Below the pieces are notes generated by a model. The model was not told the DNA's origin. It saw nothing but the letters and a program-made list of their open reading frames with translations, and searched no databases. This document shows positions 17,966 to 26,898 of a stretch of 64,000 nt of DNA, piece by piece. Where the stretch lies: the NCBI RefSeq assembly GCF_000407185.1, contig NZ_KE136481.1, positions 1,898,136-1,962,135 of the forward strand. The letters run 5' to 3'. This stretch comes from Enterococcus malodoratus ATCC 43197 (GTDB lineage: Bacteria > Bacillota > Bacilli > Lactobacillales > Enterococcaceae). Numbering within the stretch: position 1 is the first letter of the stretch; each line of letters starts with the position of its first letter. The position numbers and the translations under genes are program-made.

Positions 17966-18353
17966 TTTCACAAACTATCATTTTGTATTAAATGGAACAT
18001 ATGTTACAAAAGTGATTTGTACCGTAAAAAACGTGATATTTCAACAACCAACCAATATTCCTTACTAAATTAAAATGGTTTTAAAAAAAGAATAGCCTAA
18101 TTTGCACATTCTTAAAATAACTTAAAAACCAATGCGTTGACATTGTGGTAATCCTGGATTAAAAATGAAAAAAAGGTTTTAATTGATTATCTATTCACAA
18201 TCATAGAAGTATATACGATCTTATTAAGATAGTAAAAAAATCAAAAAAATATATTAGACCAATTTGAACAGGTCCCATTTACCCTTCAATTGTGAAAAAA
18301 CACACGATGATATCTTTGCGTAAGATGACTCTGTTCGACAGTAGAGAAAAAAC

Positions 18354-18392
18354 AAAAACGCCGCTTTAACTTTTGTCAAAGCGGCGCTTTTT
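18354..18392 (-). terminator. Terminator of the mtnK-mtnA-aldolase unit
   Basis: CGCCGCTTT and AAAGCGGCG form a perfect 9-bp GC-rich stem with a 10-base loop and a T5 run on the minus strand, just after the aldolase stop. Confidence 0.92.
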
Positions 18393-18393
18393 C

Positions 18394-19035
18394 TTATTGT
18401 TGTCCATAGGTTGCGAATTTCTCCAAAACCTCTTTCATTTGCTCTTGGTTCAATAATTTGGGAGTTCCGATACATCGTGCACGGTAGTCTAGCTTCGCTA
18501 AAAATTCAATGTCTTTAGCTACACCGAAAGCGCTGGACAAATCAGGTCCGATTGTAAGAACCCCATGATTCCCTAATAAAATCCCATTGTCTTCGTGGAT
18601 AAAATTAAAGGCCTCTTCAGCTAGTTCACGGGTTCCAAAAGTTTTATAATCACAACAGCGAACCTTTTCACCGACAGAGCCGATAATGTAATGCAGCGGC
18701 TCGATCTCTTGCTGCAGACAAGCAAAGGTTGTCGCATATTCTGAATGCGTATGAACCACTGATCGTACATCTGGACGATTCACATAAAAAATACTATGAA
18801 GATCATATTCACTTGAAGGTTTGCGGGCTCCTTCTAAAACTTTACCATGAAGATCCATCAAGACAATATCTTCTGGCTCCGTCTCAAAATAAGGAATTCC
18901 ACTAGGACTGATCAGCATAGCCTGCTCCTCAGGTAGATAAATACTGATATTACCGCCCGTACCTGTAGTTAATTTTTCGGTGATAAGTTTTTTGCCATAT
19001 TCAACAATCATTTCACGTTCTTTTTGATGTTTCAT
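18394..19035 (-). CDS. FucA-like class II aldolase (probable 5-deoxyribulose/methylthioribulose 1-phosphate aldolase)
   Basis: 213 residues. Zn-binding and catalytic residues of fuculose-1-phosphate aldolase are in place: Glu76 in 'SSEYDLH', His95 and His97 in 'VVHTHS', and His157 in 'GNHG'. 'SGIPY' and 'KTFGTRELAEEA' are FucA-like rather than typical of MtnB dehydratase. It closes a unit with MtnK and an MtnA-like isomerase and lies 12 bases after the latter. That trio is the DHAP shunt known for 5'-deoxyribose and methylthioribose, yielding DHAP plus acetaldehyde or methylthioacetaldehyde. Substrate is inferred from context; the methionine-salvage genes mtnW/X/B/D are absent nearby. Confidence 0.82.
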   Translation of the reverse strand: MKHQKEREMIVEYGKKLITEKLTTGTGGNISIYLPEEQAMLISPSGIPYFETEPEDIVLMDLHGKVLEGARKPSSEYDLHSIFYVNRPDVRSVVHTHSEYATTFACLQQEIEPLHYIIGSVGEKVRCCDYKTFGTRELAEEAFNFIHEDNGILLGNHGVLTIGPDLSSAFGVAKDIEFLAKLDYRARCIGTPKLLNQEQMKEVLEKFATYGQQ

Positions 19036-19047
19036 TTTCTACTCCAA

Positions 19048-20103
19048 TCAATAAAAATTATTTTCAGGCTGCTCTATTAAATAGCGTTTCAAATCGTAAG
19101 GTGAAAAAATTCCGCGATCAGTCACGACTGCGCCGATTAATTCAGGCGGAGTGATATCAAAGGACGGATAGATCGCTTTGACTCCATCTAAAGTATGTTT
19201 GATCCCATTTAATTCCATAACTTGTTCCGGATCTCGCATCTCGATCTTGATACTTTCGTGACTGATTTTATCCGTATCAGGAATACCTGTCACAAAATAA
19301 GGAACTCCAAAACGCTGAGCTAAGATCGCAATTTGATACGTCCCAACTTTATTAGCAATATAGCCGTCTTGAGCAATCGTATCGGCTGCCGATGTAAATA
19401 GATCGATTTTTTCGTGTTCCATCAAATAAGCAATCATATTATCAGAAACAACGGTCGTATCAAATCCCATCTCCGCGCAACAGCTGGCAGTCAAACGTGC
19501 ACCTTGTAAATACGGACGAGTCTCTGCACAAAAGAAGCGCAGCGTCTTTTTCTGTTCGATTGCTTCCCGCAGCAGCATTCCGATAATCGTTTCTCCAAAG
19601 CATTGCGTTAAAACCGTACCGTTATCAGGAATTTTTTCGATCAAATATTTTGCCACTTGATCCATGGTGTAGTAACGTCGATTCAAGGAATCGATCGTGT
19701 TTTGTTTAATAGCCTCCGTTGGATCTTGTCCCATTTCCAACGCAAGCTCTGCGACTGCCACACACTTTTCAGTGATTAATGACATTCGATTGGCAGTGGT
19801 TGGTCGAGCATTAGCGATCGTGTGGGATGCTTCTTTCAGATACGCGATCTGTTCAACCCGCGCTAAATTCTTGCTTTCTTCCGCCGCTAACGCCATACCC
19901 ATTCCCGCTGCGGTGTAAGGTCCGGCACTTTGAGTCACCATATCAGTGATCGCTTGTGCCACGGCTTGATGGTTCTCACATTCGACAAATTCCACTCGAG
20001 TCGGATATATTCGGCGATCTAGAATGCGAACTTTTCCGTTTTCGTACCAAGCAACATTTTCATATTGCAATAATGTTGGCATCGTATAATCTTGTCTTTC
20101 CAA
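19048..20103 (-). CDS. MtnA-like aldose-1-phosphate isomerase (eIF2B-like fold)
   Basis: 351 residues from a TTG at 20103 with AGAAGG 8 bases upstream; a GTG 9 bases earlier has no spacing to that site. The family converts methylthioribose 1-phosphate or 5-deoxyribose 1-phosphate to the ketose 1-phosphate. The catalytic pair is visible: Cys168 in 'LTQCFGE' and Asp241 in 'AADTIAQDGYIANKVGTY'. The Cys loop is divergent (canonical MtnA has a CNxG-type loop), which hints at altered substrate choice. Lies between the kinase and aldolase genes. Confidence 0.85.
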   Translation of the reverse strand: MERQDYTMPTLLQYENVAWYENGKVRILDRRIYPTRVEFVECENHQAVAQAITDMVTQSAGPYTAAGMGMALAAEESKNLARVEQIAYLKEASHTIANARPTTANRMSLITEKCVAVAELALEMGQDPTEAIKQNTIDSLNRRYYTMDQVAKYLIEKIPDNGTVLTQCFGETIIGMLLREAIEQKKTLRFFCAETRPYLQGARLTASCCAEMGFDTTVVSDNMIAYLMEHEKIDLFTSAADTIAQDGYIANKVGTYQIAILAQRFGVPYFVTGIPDTDKISHESIKIEMRDPEQVMELNGIKHTLDGVKAIYPSFDITPPELIGAVVTDRGIFSPYDLKRYLIEQPENNFY

Positions 20104-20172
20104 CTTATTCACCTTCTAATTTGTTTTAAGATACTTATTTAAATATTCTAATGCTGTTTTGCTTTATTCAAT

Positions 20173-21417
20173 CTATTCATTAGATAAGTCTGAGTGAATA
20201 TCTAGCTCATTCATGCCATTGACTAGCTGGCTGCCGCTGGTAATATGTTGACGATTGATAATTAATTGGATACCTAGTTTTAGCAGCATTCGTTCAGCCG
20301 TAATTTTTTTCTCAGAAGAAATAAGTGACAATTCTTTGACCTTCGAATCACCTACAACTCTACGAATAATCTCTGTTCCGGCATAACCAACAGCATCCGC
20401 CAAAATTTCTTGTAGCATGGTCTCTTTAAAGGCGCTGTTGCGATACAATGGAAAGGTTACTGCTTGGTCGTAGTAGGTTTCGAGTTTTTCTTTCACCTGA
20501 TCGTAAACTGCAGCAATCGTGTCTTTACTCCACTGGTGAAACACTTGATCAACTGTCGAATCAAACAGATTTTTAACCAATGGAAAATATAAATGTGCTA
20601 AAACGTTGCCGATGTCATAACCCGCTGGACCATAAAAGGCAAACTCAGGATCAATCACTTTTAATCCGGTTTGATTGACAAAGATAGAACCAGTATGAAG
20701 ATCCCCATGTAATAACGATTGGGCATTGTTCATAAAATTATTGCGCAGCAGCGCAACTTCTGCTTTTAACGGGGTATTTTCGTATAAATTTTCTTTGACG
20801 AACTGTTCATTGCCAGAGGTCAAAATATTTCGCTGTTTGTAATCGTCATAAGGCTCAGTAAAAACCAGATCTTCGCTGATATCGCACATTTCGGGATTAA
20901 TAAAATCCTTAACTCGCTGTTTTTTCACATCACGATCTAAAACAATATCACTAGTTAAAAGCAATGTGCGAACCAAATATTCCGTGATTTTCTCACTAAA
21001 ATCAGGAAAAATTTTCTTCTCAATCAATTCGTAACGCATGTTTTGATAGTCCGAGATATCTTCCATCGTCAAAGCATACATCTTTTGATCATAATAATAA
21101 ACTTTCGGTACAAACTTTGGGGCCAACTCATTTTGTAAACGTAAAATTTCCGCTTCGATTCGATTACGATCAATAGCCAACAATCGACCAGAAGAACGCA
21201 GCCTTACATCTGCTTGCTTGATTATCAAACTTTCATGTGTGGCTTCATTCACTACACGAAAAACATAATTGATATTGCCATCACCGATCTCCGTCACTGT
21301 TATCGGCGCATTAGCAGGGAAAGCAGCTAACTCCTCCACGATATATTGTTTGACCGTCTGTATATCCATTAAAAAATGTTCCTGATACGCCGGCAATTTC
21401 CTCGGTGTAAGTTTCAT
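20173..21417 (-). CDS. mtnK: S-methyl-5-thioribose kinase family protein
   Basis: 414 residues of the aminoglycoside-phosphotransferase-like fold. The N-lobe has 'EIGDGNINYVFRV' and 'LIIKQADVRLR'. The catalytic loop is 'LLHGDLHTGSIF' (Asp and His), with the metal-binding 'VIDPEFAFYGPAGYDIGN'. It phosphorylates C1 of methylthioribose; family members also act on 5-deoxyribose. The start at 21417 has GAGG 7 bases upstream. It follows glucitol PTS operon B, from which it is separated by a terminator hairpin, and leads the mtnA-aldolase pair. Confidence 0.88.
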   Translation of the reverse strand: MKLTPRKLPAYQEHFLMDIQTVKQYIVEELAAFPANAPITVTEIGDGNINYVFRVVNEATHESLIIKQADVRLRSSGRLLAIDRNRIEAEILRLQNELAPKFVPKVYYYDQKMYALTMEDISDYQNMRYELIEKKIFPDFSEKITEYLVRTLLLTSDIVLDRDVKKQRVKDFINPEMCDISEDLVFTEPYDDYKQRNILTSGNEQFVKENLYENTPLKAEVALLRNNFMNNAQSLLHGDLHTGSIFVNQTGLKVIDPEFAFYGPAGYDIGNVLAHLYFPLVKNLFDSTVDQVFHQWSKDTIAAVYDQVKEKLETYYDQAVTFPLYRNSAFKETMLQEILADAVGYAGTEIIRRVVGDSKVKELSLISSEKKITAERMLLKLGIQLIINRQHITSGSQLVNGMNELDIHSDLSNE

Positions 21418-21450
21418 ATTATCGCCTCATTCATTTAAATTCTCAGGACA

Positions 21451-21508
21451 AAAAAACACTCATCTAAAAGTGTACATTTAAACTAGCTAAATGCAACTCC
21501 TAGATGAG
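21451..21508 (-). terminator. Terminator or attenuator between PTS operon B and mtnK
   Basis: On the minus strand an outer 8-bp stem CTCATCTA/TAGATGAG encloses an inner CATTTA/TAAATG hairpin and is followed by TG and T7. Only 33 bases separate it from mtnK, so mtnK may depend on read-through or on a promoter inside this structure (weak TTGCAT-N16-TACACT). Confidence 0.7.
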
Positions 21509-21514
21509 CAGTTC

Positions 21515-21868
21515 TTAATTAATCGCAATTTTTGTTCCAACAGTGATTGTCGGCATTGCTTTGTCCTCCACATAAAGTGTTCCTGGGAGATCCGCCGTTT
21601 CCGAACCATCGAAACGCAGGGTAATATGCCCTAGATCATCGAGATTCTTCTTTACTACATCGCCTACTGCTGTAATTTTGTAGGTCTGATCATCAAATGA
21701 AAAGTTCATTCCCGCCATAATTTCGGCTGTAGATGGGGTCAAGTGGATGTTATAACAGTAATCTGCTAACGTCTCCGGCGCATCATTGCCGAAAAAAATC
21801 AGCATCTTCTCTTGTTGAAACATCTCTGCTTCCGGGCCAATATTGGTAACTTGCGTCTCAAAAATCAT
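21515..21868 (-). CDS. PTS glucitol/sorbitol-family EIIA (operon B)
   Basis: 117 residues with the phospho-His at about 42 ('YCYNIHL'), the EIIA-Gut site. Paralogous to the operon A EIIA and of the same length. Last PTS gene of operon B; the terminator hairpin follows within 10 bases of its stop. Confidence 0.9.
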   Translation of the reverse strand: MIFETQVTNIGPEAEMFQQEKMLIFFGNDAPETLADYCYNIHLTPSTAEIMAGMNFSFDDQTYKITAVGDVVKKNLDDLGHITLRFDGSETADLPGTLYVEDKAMPTITVGTKIAIN

Positions 21869-21889
21869 CTTTCATCTCTCCAAACATTT

Positions 21890-22894
21890 TTAACTGTATA
21901 ATCCAAAACTAGCTAACCATGCAACAATCACCCGAGGAACACCATTCAAGAAACGTGAATATAGCACGGATGGTACACCAACCTCCACCGTTTCTGCTTC
22001 AGCCTCTTCTAAACCTAATCCGACCGGGATGAAGTCACAAGCATTTTGTGTATTGATGGCAAATAAAGCCGGTAATGCTAATTGCGGCGGGATATTTCCT
22101 TTACCGATTTCTACCCCGATCAAGGTTCCCAAAATCTGACTGATGACTGCCCCAGGTCCCAATAACGGTGATAAGAATGGCAATGAACAGATAAAACCGA
22201 TAATGATCAATCCGAAAACATTCCCCGCTAATGGTTTCATCAAATTGGCAAAAACGGTTCCGATTCCAGAGCCTTGAATGATTCCGATTAACAATGATAC
22301 GAAAGCCATAAAAGGGATGACGGTATTGATCATCGTCTGCACACCTTCACGAGCTGATTGATTGAACGTCGCTACGACTTTCCCGGCACCCATCCCTATT
22401 TTAGCGATAAAACTTTTTTGTTCCGCTTTTTGTTCAGTGATTTTTTTATCGGTTGAATATTTAAATTCACGCTCCGGCTTTTCTTCAGTAACAAAGGCCG
22501 GCTTTCCAGCAGTCTCTTCCGCGTCCGCCAACATAATTTGATTCTCACCTACTGCTGAAACATAGATAGCTTCATGAATGTACTGTGCTAAAGGACCGCT
22601 CTTTCCTGTTGGTACAATGTTGACCGTGGGAATATTTTTTTTCGGGTAAATCCCGCAGCGCAATGTCCCGCCGCAGTCAATAATTGCTAAAGCGATTTCA
22701 TTGTCCGGTATGGAAGTCTTGAACCCATTGACCGATTTCATGCCAGATAACTCTTCGATTTTACCCACAATACTAGGTTTGTCTCCGCCGCCAGTCACAT
22801 AAACAAATTTATGTTTTTCATCGGTTGGTGTAATGACTAGTGGTCCACCATATCCGCCAGAACCTTTTACGATTTTGATACTATTATAAGCCAT
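21890..22894 (-). CDS. PTS glucitol/sorbitol-family EIIB with membrane domain (operon B)
   Basis: 334 residues. N-terminal EIIB with the phospho-Cys at about 74 ('[11 protein letters not shown]'), a charged linker (about 130-160) and a C-terminal multi-helix membrane domain ending '[10 protein letters not shown]'. '[19 protein letters not shown]' and '[30 protein letters not shown]' are shared with the operon A copy. With a genuine sorbitol-6-phosphate-dehydrogenase-like gene in the same operon, sorbitol is the likeliest substrate. Confidence 0.92.
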   Translation of the reverse strand: MAYNSIKIVKGSGGYGGPLVITPTDEKHKFVYVTGGGDKPSIVGKIEELSGMKSVNGFKTSIPDNEIALAIIDCGGTLRCGIYPKKNIPTVNIVPTGKSGPLAQYIHEAIYVSAVGENQIMLADAEETAGKPAFVTEEKPEREFKYSTDKKITEQKAEQKSFIAKIGMGAGKVVATFNQSAREGVQTMINTVIPFMAFVSLLIGIIQGSGIGTVFANLMKPLAGNVFGLIIIGFICSLPFLSPLLGPGAVISQILGTLIGVEIGKGNIPPQLALPALFAINTQNACDFIPVGLGLEEAEAETVEVGVPSVLYSRFLNGVPRVIVAWLASFGLYS

Positions 22895-22914
22895 TTCTTA
22901 TTTCCTCCTCAATC

Positions 22915-23475
22915 CTATTCTGTCACTGCGACTTCATCGACTTCTTTACTCAACTGAATCCCTTGTTGTTTGCAGACAAACGCTGTAGTGAAGTCCGTTG
23001 TCCAACCACCGATAAAGTTCATAACTAACCCGACAAACATATAACGAATTGCTAATTCCATCGAATTCAATCCCAACTGAGTGATCCCTTGAGCGATTCC
23101 CATCCATACAAATAGTTCACCTGGATTGATGTGAGGAAAAACGCCATTGCTGGTATGACAAAATTGCGCATTAGATGCATAATAACTTGGTTTATAGAAC
23201 TCCGGTAAAAAACGCGCCATCGTAAATGACATCGGATTGCCTAACATAAATGCAGAAACAAAGGGTAATACTAAGTAACGGGTAAACGGATTTCTTGAGG
23301 ATACTTTTGCGACTTTCGTTACTCGCTCTTCTCCTAAAAAGGCAATCAGCGTATTCATCGCTACCATCAACATCAAAACAACTGGTACAATACCCGTCAT
23401 CCAACTAATAAATGTTTCTGCACCTGTTTGGAAAAGGCTCATGAAGCCTTCTGCAAATTTTGTAATATAATCCAT
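22915..23475 (-). CDS. PTS glucitol/sorbitol-family EIIC (operon B)
   Basis: 186 residues with 4-5 membrane helices. Motifs 'NPMSFTMARFLPEFYKPSYY' and 'FPHINPGELFVWMGIAQG' match SrlA. AAAAGGAG precedes the ATG. Followed after 20 bases by the EIIB gene. Confidence 0.92.
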   Translation of the reverse strand: MDYITKFAEGFMSLFQTGAETFISWMTGIVPVVLMLMVAMNTLIAFLGEERVTKVAKVSSRNPFTRYLVLPFVSAFMLGNPMSFTMARFLPEFYKPSYYASNAQFCHTSNGVFPHINPGELFVWMGIAQGITQLGLNSMELAIRYMFVGLVMNFIGGWTTDFTTAFVCKQQGIQLSKEVDEVAVTE

Positions 23476-23514
23476 TCTTAAACACTCCTTTTTATATTAT
23501 TGAAGCTTTATATT

Positions 23515-24027
23515 TCACTTTTCATGATAGGAACTGCGAAATGCGGAGTTCTCATCCTTTTTTGATAGTTTTTCTTGAATCGAAAGTTTCATTAATGACA
23601 ATTGATTTCCTAAATTGAAAATTGGTGATACTGGTGCCTTATCCTGATGATTGCCTTTTTCTACTTCTAAATAAATCTTTTGTGCATTAGCAGCTGCTTT
23701 CCGGGTCAATTTATTTTCATTTGTTAGTATGGAAGAGTCTGTTAATTGGTGGATATCAATACCTGTGAATTGCGGACGCGGTTTGAAGCGAGCCAATATC
23801 GATGTTCCTTGCATCATCTCTGCCTCTTGAATAATTCCCGTACTATCAACTCCTAATAATAGAATCGTACCTGAAGCGATTCTGCCCGGACGGCGGCCGA
23901 TTGCAACTTTCCCTTTGCGTTTCATTCGAATATAGACAGAATTAAAATTCTTGATTTGCTTCATTCCTAAAAAGATTTGGAGAATATAAGCAATAATTGC
24001 AACAGCTCCTAAAAAAAAGATATTCAT
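23515..24027 (-). CDS. gutM: GutM-like glucitol operon activator (operon B)
   Basis: 170 residues. One N-terminal membrane helix ('FFLGAVAIIAYILQIFLGM'), then the GutM cytoplasmic domain with 'KVAIGRRPGRIASGTILLLGVD' and 'LARFKPRPQFTGIDI'. Longer than the operon A copy by a basic C-terminal tail. Sits between the PRD regulator gene and EIIC, the usual GutM position. Confidence 0.88.
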   Translation of the reverse strand: MNIFFLGAVAIIAYILQIFLGMKQIKNFNSVYIRMKRKGKVAIGRRPGRIASGTILLLGVDSTGIIQEAEMMQGTSILARFKPRPQFTGIDIHQLTDSSILTNENKLTRKAAANAQKIYLEVEKGNHQDKAPVSPIFNLGNQLSLMKLSIQEKLSKKDENSAFRSSYHEK

Positions 24028-24082
24028 GCGATATTCGCTCCTTTCCAGTACAAAGAAATGGCTCTTTGTAACACCTGCATTC

Positions 24083-25927
24083 TTAGTAACCTTTTACCAA
24101 CAACCGACGGTACTCCTCCTTACTGCTGATCTGCTTGACTTGTTCTCGTAATGCTTCATTAGAAGAGATTACAAAAATCGTATCGTAAAAACTCAATAAC
24201 TCATCCTCCATTGCTAACGTTAGATTTTCTGGAATAGCCACCAGAAAAATCAGTTCAATCTCTTCCAACGATGGTCCCTCTGGATAGATTCCGATCGTTA
24301 CCAGAATTTCTTCACTTTGATGATTGATTCCGTGAGGAAAAGCAATGCCATTATCGATCACTGCCGATTCTTCCTGTGCTTTGGCCAAAATGTAAGTCTT
24401 AAAAGAATCATCAATTAATTGCTTAGCACCTAATTTTTCTAATAAAACGACTAGATTTTCTTCATAGGCCTGCTGTTTGTCCAGTTGTTCAAAAGAAAAT
24501 CGAATATGCTCAAACGATGCAGCCTTTGAAGCGACGATCCGCTTCCACTCACTTAAAAGCCAATTCTCATTAAATAGATCCGTTAACTTTATTACCGCGG
24601 TAGTTGTCTTCGTATGCTTCAACGGAACCGTCGTAAATACTGCGAAATAGCGATCCAAATCCTTTGTCTCATATTCTTCTTCGGAATAATGTGCAATTCT
24701 AATATTAGGACCCAAAACCGTTGCTAGCTGACGCTTAATCATTAGCGCCGTCCCTTTGCCCGTATTACAAACCACAGCAATTTCTTTCATCTTTGGTTGA
24801 GCATCCGATTTTAATGCTAATTCAAAATAAATCGCTAAGTAAGATAGCTCTGCTTGTTGATTTGGTTTCTTTAAGAAATCGGCTAATGCAGAGATACCTA
24901 TTTCCGCTAGCTCATGTGCAAAAGCATGCTTTTGCTTAAACTCCTCGCGAAAAATATCGTAGGTTTCAACCTGAAAGATGATTCGATTGATCAAAAACAT
25001 AAAATGGGCTCGAATATTTTGGAACAATCTTTCTTGATCCAAATTAATGATCACCGCTTCGTTGATTTGATCCATCATATAGTTAAACAGGATTTTTACT
25101 TCTGCATTATCCGCTTGATCCTCTGAAACCAAATTATTGTTGAAAATATTTAACGGGAAACAAAGAAAGTCAAAATCCAATTTACTAATTGTCAAACTAT
25201 AATCCGTTGCTAAATTAACAAATAATTCTTCTAATAATTGATCATCCGCAAAATAATTAACATAATAAGGCACTGCTTGTGTTAACGACTTTCCGGCTTG
25301 AATTCGTTGGATCGTTAAAATAATCGTCTTTTTTAATAATCCCAACGTCCGAAAATCTAATTTTTTACTTAATGCGATTTCATCAATCCGCTGCAATAAC
25401 TCATCACTTAATGTAGGCTGCTCCAGATAATCATAGGTGTGATGCAGATAAAGCAGTCGCAATTGTGATTCTTTCCCAGAGATTTTCAATCCTTTGTTAG
25501 GTGTACCAATTAGGGAGATTTGATACCCACTCATTATTTGTTTCAAATTCCGCAAATCTTTATTGACCGTTGAACGACTGACTCCTAGTACTTCCGACAG
25601 ATCATCGATTACGATATAGCCTTCCTGCTTCATAAAGCAATCGATTAAAACCGCGATTCGCTTTGTACTGGAATTGAAATCTGTTTGTTGTTTTAAACTG
25701 CCATTCATAATCTCTGAGAATTGTTGAGAATCCATCACTTTTAACGAATAAATATTTTCCCTTTCTTCAATTACTGCAACGCGTTCCATCTGATCATTCA
25801 GCAATTGAATCGCTTTTTTGGTGGTTTGTGCGCTTGTATCGGTTATTTTTTGCAACTCATTCAAACTCAAACGATCATGAGTAATAAAATGCTGCAATAA
25901 TTGATACCAGCGATTGATCAATGCCAT
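24083..25927 (-). CDS. gutR: GutR-like PRD transcription regulator with EIIB and EIIA domains
   Basis: 614 residues. Two N-terminal HTH domains (about 5-60 and 85-140, 'LGVSRSTVNKDLRNLKQI'), two PRDs (about 175-380), an EIIB-like domain with a Cys in 'VVCNTGKGTALMIK' (about 390-480) and an EIIA-Fru/Mtl-like domain with His in 'GIAFPHGIN' (about 470-614). Such activators are controlled by phosphorylation from HPr and the cognate EIIB. It lies within operon B between the dehydrogenase and gutM, so it should control sorbitol-type uptake and is autoregulated. Confidence 0.88.
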   Translation of the reverse strand: MALINRWYQLLQHFITHDRLSLNELQKITDTSAQTTKKAIQLLNDQMERVAVIEERENIYSLKVMDSQQFSEIMNGSLKQQTDFNSSTKRIAVLIDCFMKQEGYIVIDDLSEVLGVSRSTVNKDLRNLKQIMSGYQISLIGTPNKGLKISGKESQLRLLYLHHTYDYLEQPTLSDELLQRIDEIALSKKLDFRTLGLLKKTIILTIQRIQAGKSLTQAVPYYVNYFADDQLLEELFVNLATDYSLTISKLDFDFLCFPLNIFNNNLVSEDQADNAEVKILFNYMMDQINEAVIINLDQERLFQNIRAHFMFLINRIIFQVETYDIFREEFKQKHAFAHELAEIGISALADFLKKPNQQAELSYLAIYFELALKSDAQPKMKEIAVVCNTGKGTALMIKRQLATVLGPNIRIAHYSEEEYETKDLDRYFAVFTTVPLKHTKTTTAVIKLTDLFNENWLLSEWKRIVASKAASFEHIRFSFEQLDKQQAYEENLVVLLEKLGAKQLIDDSFKTYILAKAQEESAVIDNGIAFPHGINHQSEEILVTIGIYPEGPSLEEIELIFLVAIPENLTLAMEDELLSFYDTIFVISSNEALREQVKQISSKEEYRRLLVKGY

Positions 25928-25945
25928 CTTATTACCCCACCTTCT

Positions 25946-26746
25946 TTATCCTCGTGTCTTTCCTCCAGCAACATTGGTCGTAACACCTGTAATATAACTA
26001 GACCGGTCAGATAAATAATAGCATACTAAATCGGCGACTTCACTGAGCTTCCCGCTCCGTCCCAAGGGAATTGTCGTGGTTTTATCATAGTTTTTTCGAA
26101 GCTCTTCAACCGAGATTCCTCTTGTATAAGCTAAGGCTGTTTCATACGCTTCAGTTCGTAATCCAGTTTCTTCCATAATTCCTGGTGCAACTCCTACTAC
26201 CCGAATTCCCTGTTTTCCTAGTTCTTTAGACCATGAACGCGTGAAACTATTGACTGCTGCTTTCGTTGCGGCGTATGGACTTTGTCCTTCCGATCCTTCC
26301 AGACCACATTCCGAAGACATGTTGATGATCACACCTTCATGTCTTTTCATCATTGTCCGTGCCACTGCTTGTGTCATTAAAAACAACCCTTTTTGGTTAA
26401 TCGCCATCATTTTGTCAAAGACAGTATCTGATAACTCAAACTGCCCATGTGGATCTACCTCATCTACTAACAAACGAGGAACATTAATCCCTGCATTGTT
26501 TACTAATCCATCGATTTGTCCTAACTCTTCGACAACCTTCGTGATGTTTTCTTCCACTTGCTGTCGGTTTGAAATATCCGTTTGAAAATAATACAGATTC
26601 TCGTGAACAACCTTTCCTGGTTGAAGATCGAAATTTGCAACAACTACTCCTTGACCTAGTAATTCATCAATAATACTTGCCCCAATTCCTGAAGAACCTC
26701 CTGTTACGATCACTTTTTTTCCTGCAACGTCTAACCAATCTGACAT
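25946..26746 (-). CDS. SDR-family polyol-phosphate dehydrogenase, probably sorbitol-6-phosphate 2-dehydrogenase
   Basis: 266 residues from the ATG at 26746, which has GAGGAGGG upstream; an in-frame ATG at 26797 lies upstream of the promoter -10. Rossmann motif 'GGSSGIG', 'NNAG', catalytic Ser and 'YAATK' (Tyr-x3-Lys), and a C-terminal 'GGKTRG' typical of SrlD/GutF proteins. It oxidises the imported polyol phosphate to the ketose phosphate (sorbitol 6-P to fructose 6-P). First gene of operon B. Confidence 0.85.
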   Translation of the reverse strand: MSDWLDVAGKKVIVTGGSSGIGASIIDELLGQGVVVANFDLQPGKVVHENLYYFQTDISNRQQVEENITKVVEELGQIDGLVNNAGINVPRLLVDEVDPHGQFELSDTVFDKMMAINQKGLFLMTQAVARTMMKRHEGVIINMSSECGLEGSEGQSPYAATKAAVNSFTRSWSKELGKQGIRVVGVAPGIMEETGLRTEAYETALAYTRGISVEELRKNYDKTTTIPLGRSGKLSEVADLVCYYLSDRSSYITGVTTNVAGGKTRG

Positions 26747-26776
26747 TTCGTGTTCCCTCCTCTTAATTACAGGCCA

Positions 26777-26805
26777 AGTATAAAGCGCTTTCCACAAATG
26801 ATTAA
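26777..26805 (-). promoter_or_regulatory. Operon B promoter with embedded cre-like site
   Basis: The minus strand shows -10 TATACT (26782-26777) and, 17 bases upstream, a weak -35 TTAATC. The spacer contains GGAAAGCGCTTTAT (26780-26793), matching 12 of 14 cre positions around the palindrome AAAGCGCTTT. The start is predicted near 26770. Confidence 0.6.
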
Positions 26806-26862
26806 TACGCTCTTTTTTTTTAGTTTAGAAAAAAAGGTGCACTAATTTGTGAAAAATGAACA

Positions 26863-26898
26863 AAAAAGCCTAAGTAGACGAATCTACTCAAGCTTTTT
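26863..26898 (-). terminator. Terminator of Gat-type operon C
   Basis: AAAAAGCCTAAGTAGA, loop CGAA and TCTACTCAAGCTTTTT form a long stem with wobbles that overlaps the hydroxyacid-dehydrogenase stop codon. Confidence 0.85.

Larger units (their letters stand above)
17866..18393. other. Intergenic region with the operon A promoter and regulatory sites
   Basis: About 530 AT-rich bases. The left 100 bases hold the promoter, two operator repeats and a cre-like site. The right end holds the aldolase terminator. The middle (about 17970-18350) shows no gene or clear structure. Confidence 0.6.

Noticed and set aside
18254-18475. Minus-strand frame crossing the aldolase terminator
   Set aside because: Overlaps the aldolase gene and spans its intrinsic terminator; no ribosome site.
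18394-19035. MtnB methylthioribulose-1-phosphate dehydratase
   Set aside because: MtnB shares the fold, but the 'KTFGTRELAE' and 'SGIPY' segments are FucA-like and no mtnW, mtnX or mtnD is nearby. Aldolase is preferred.
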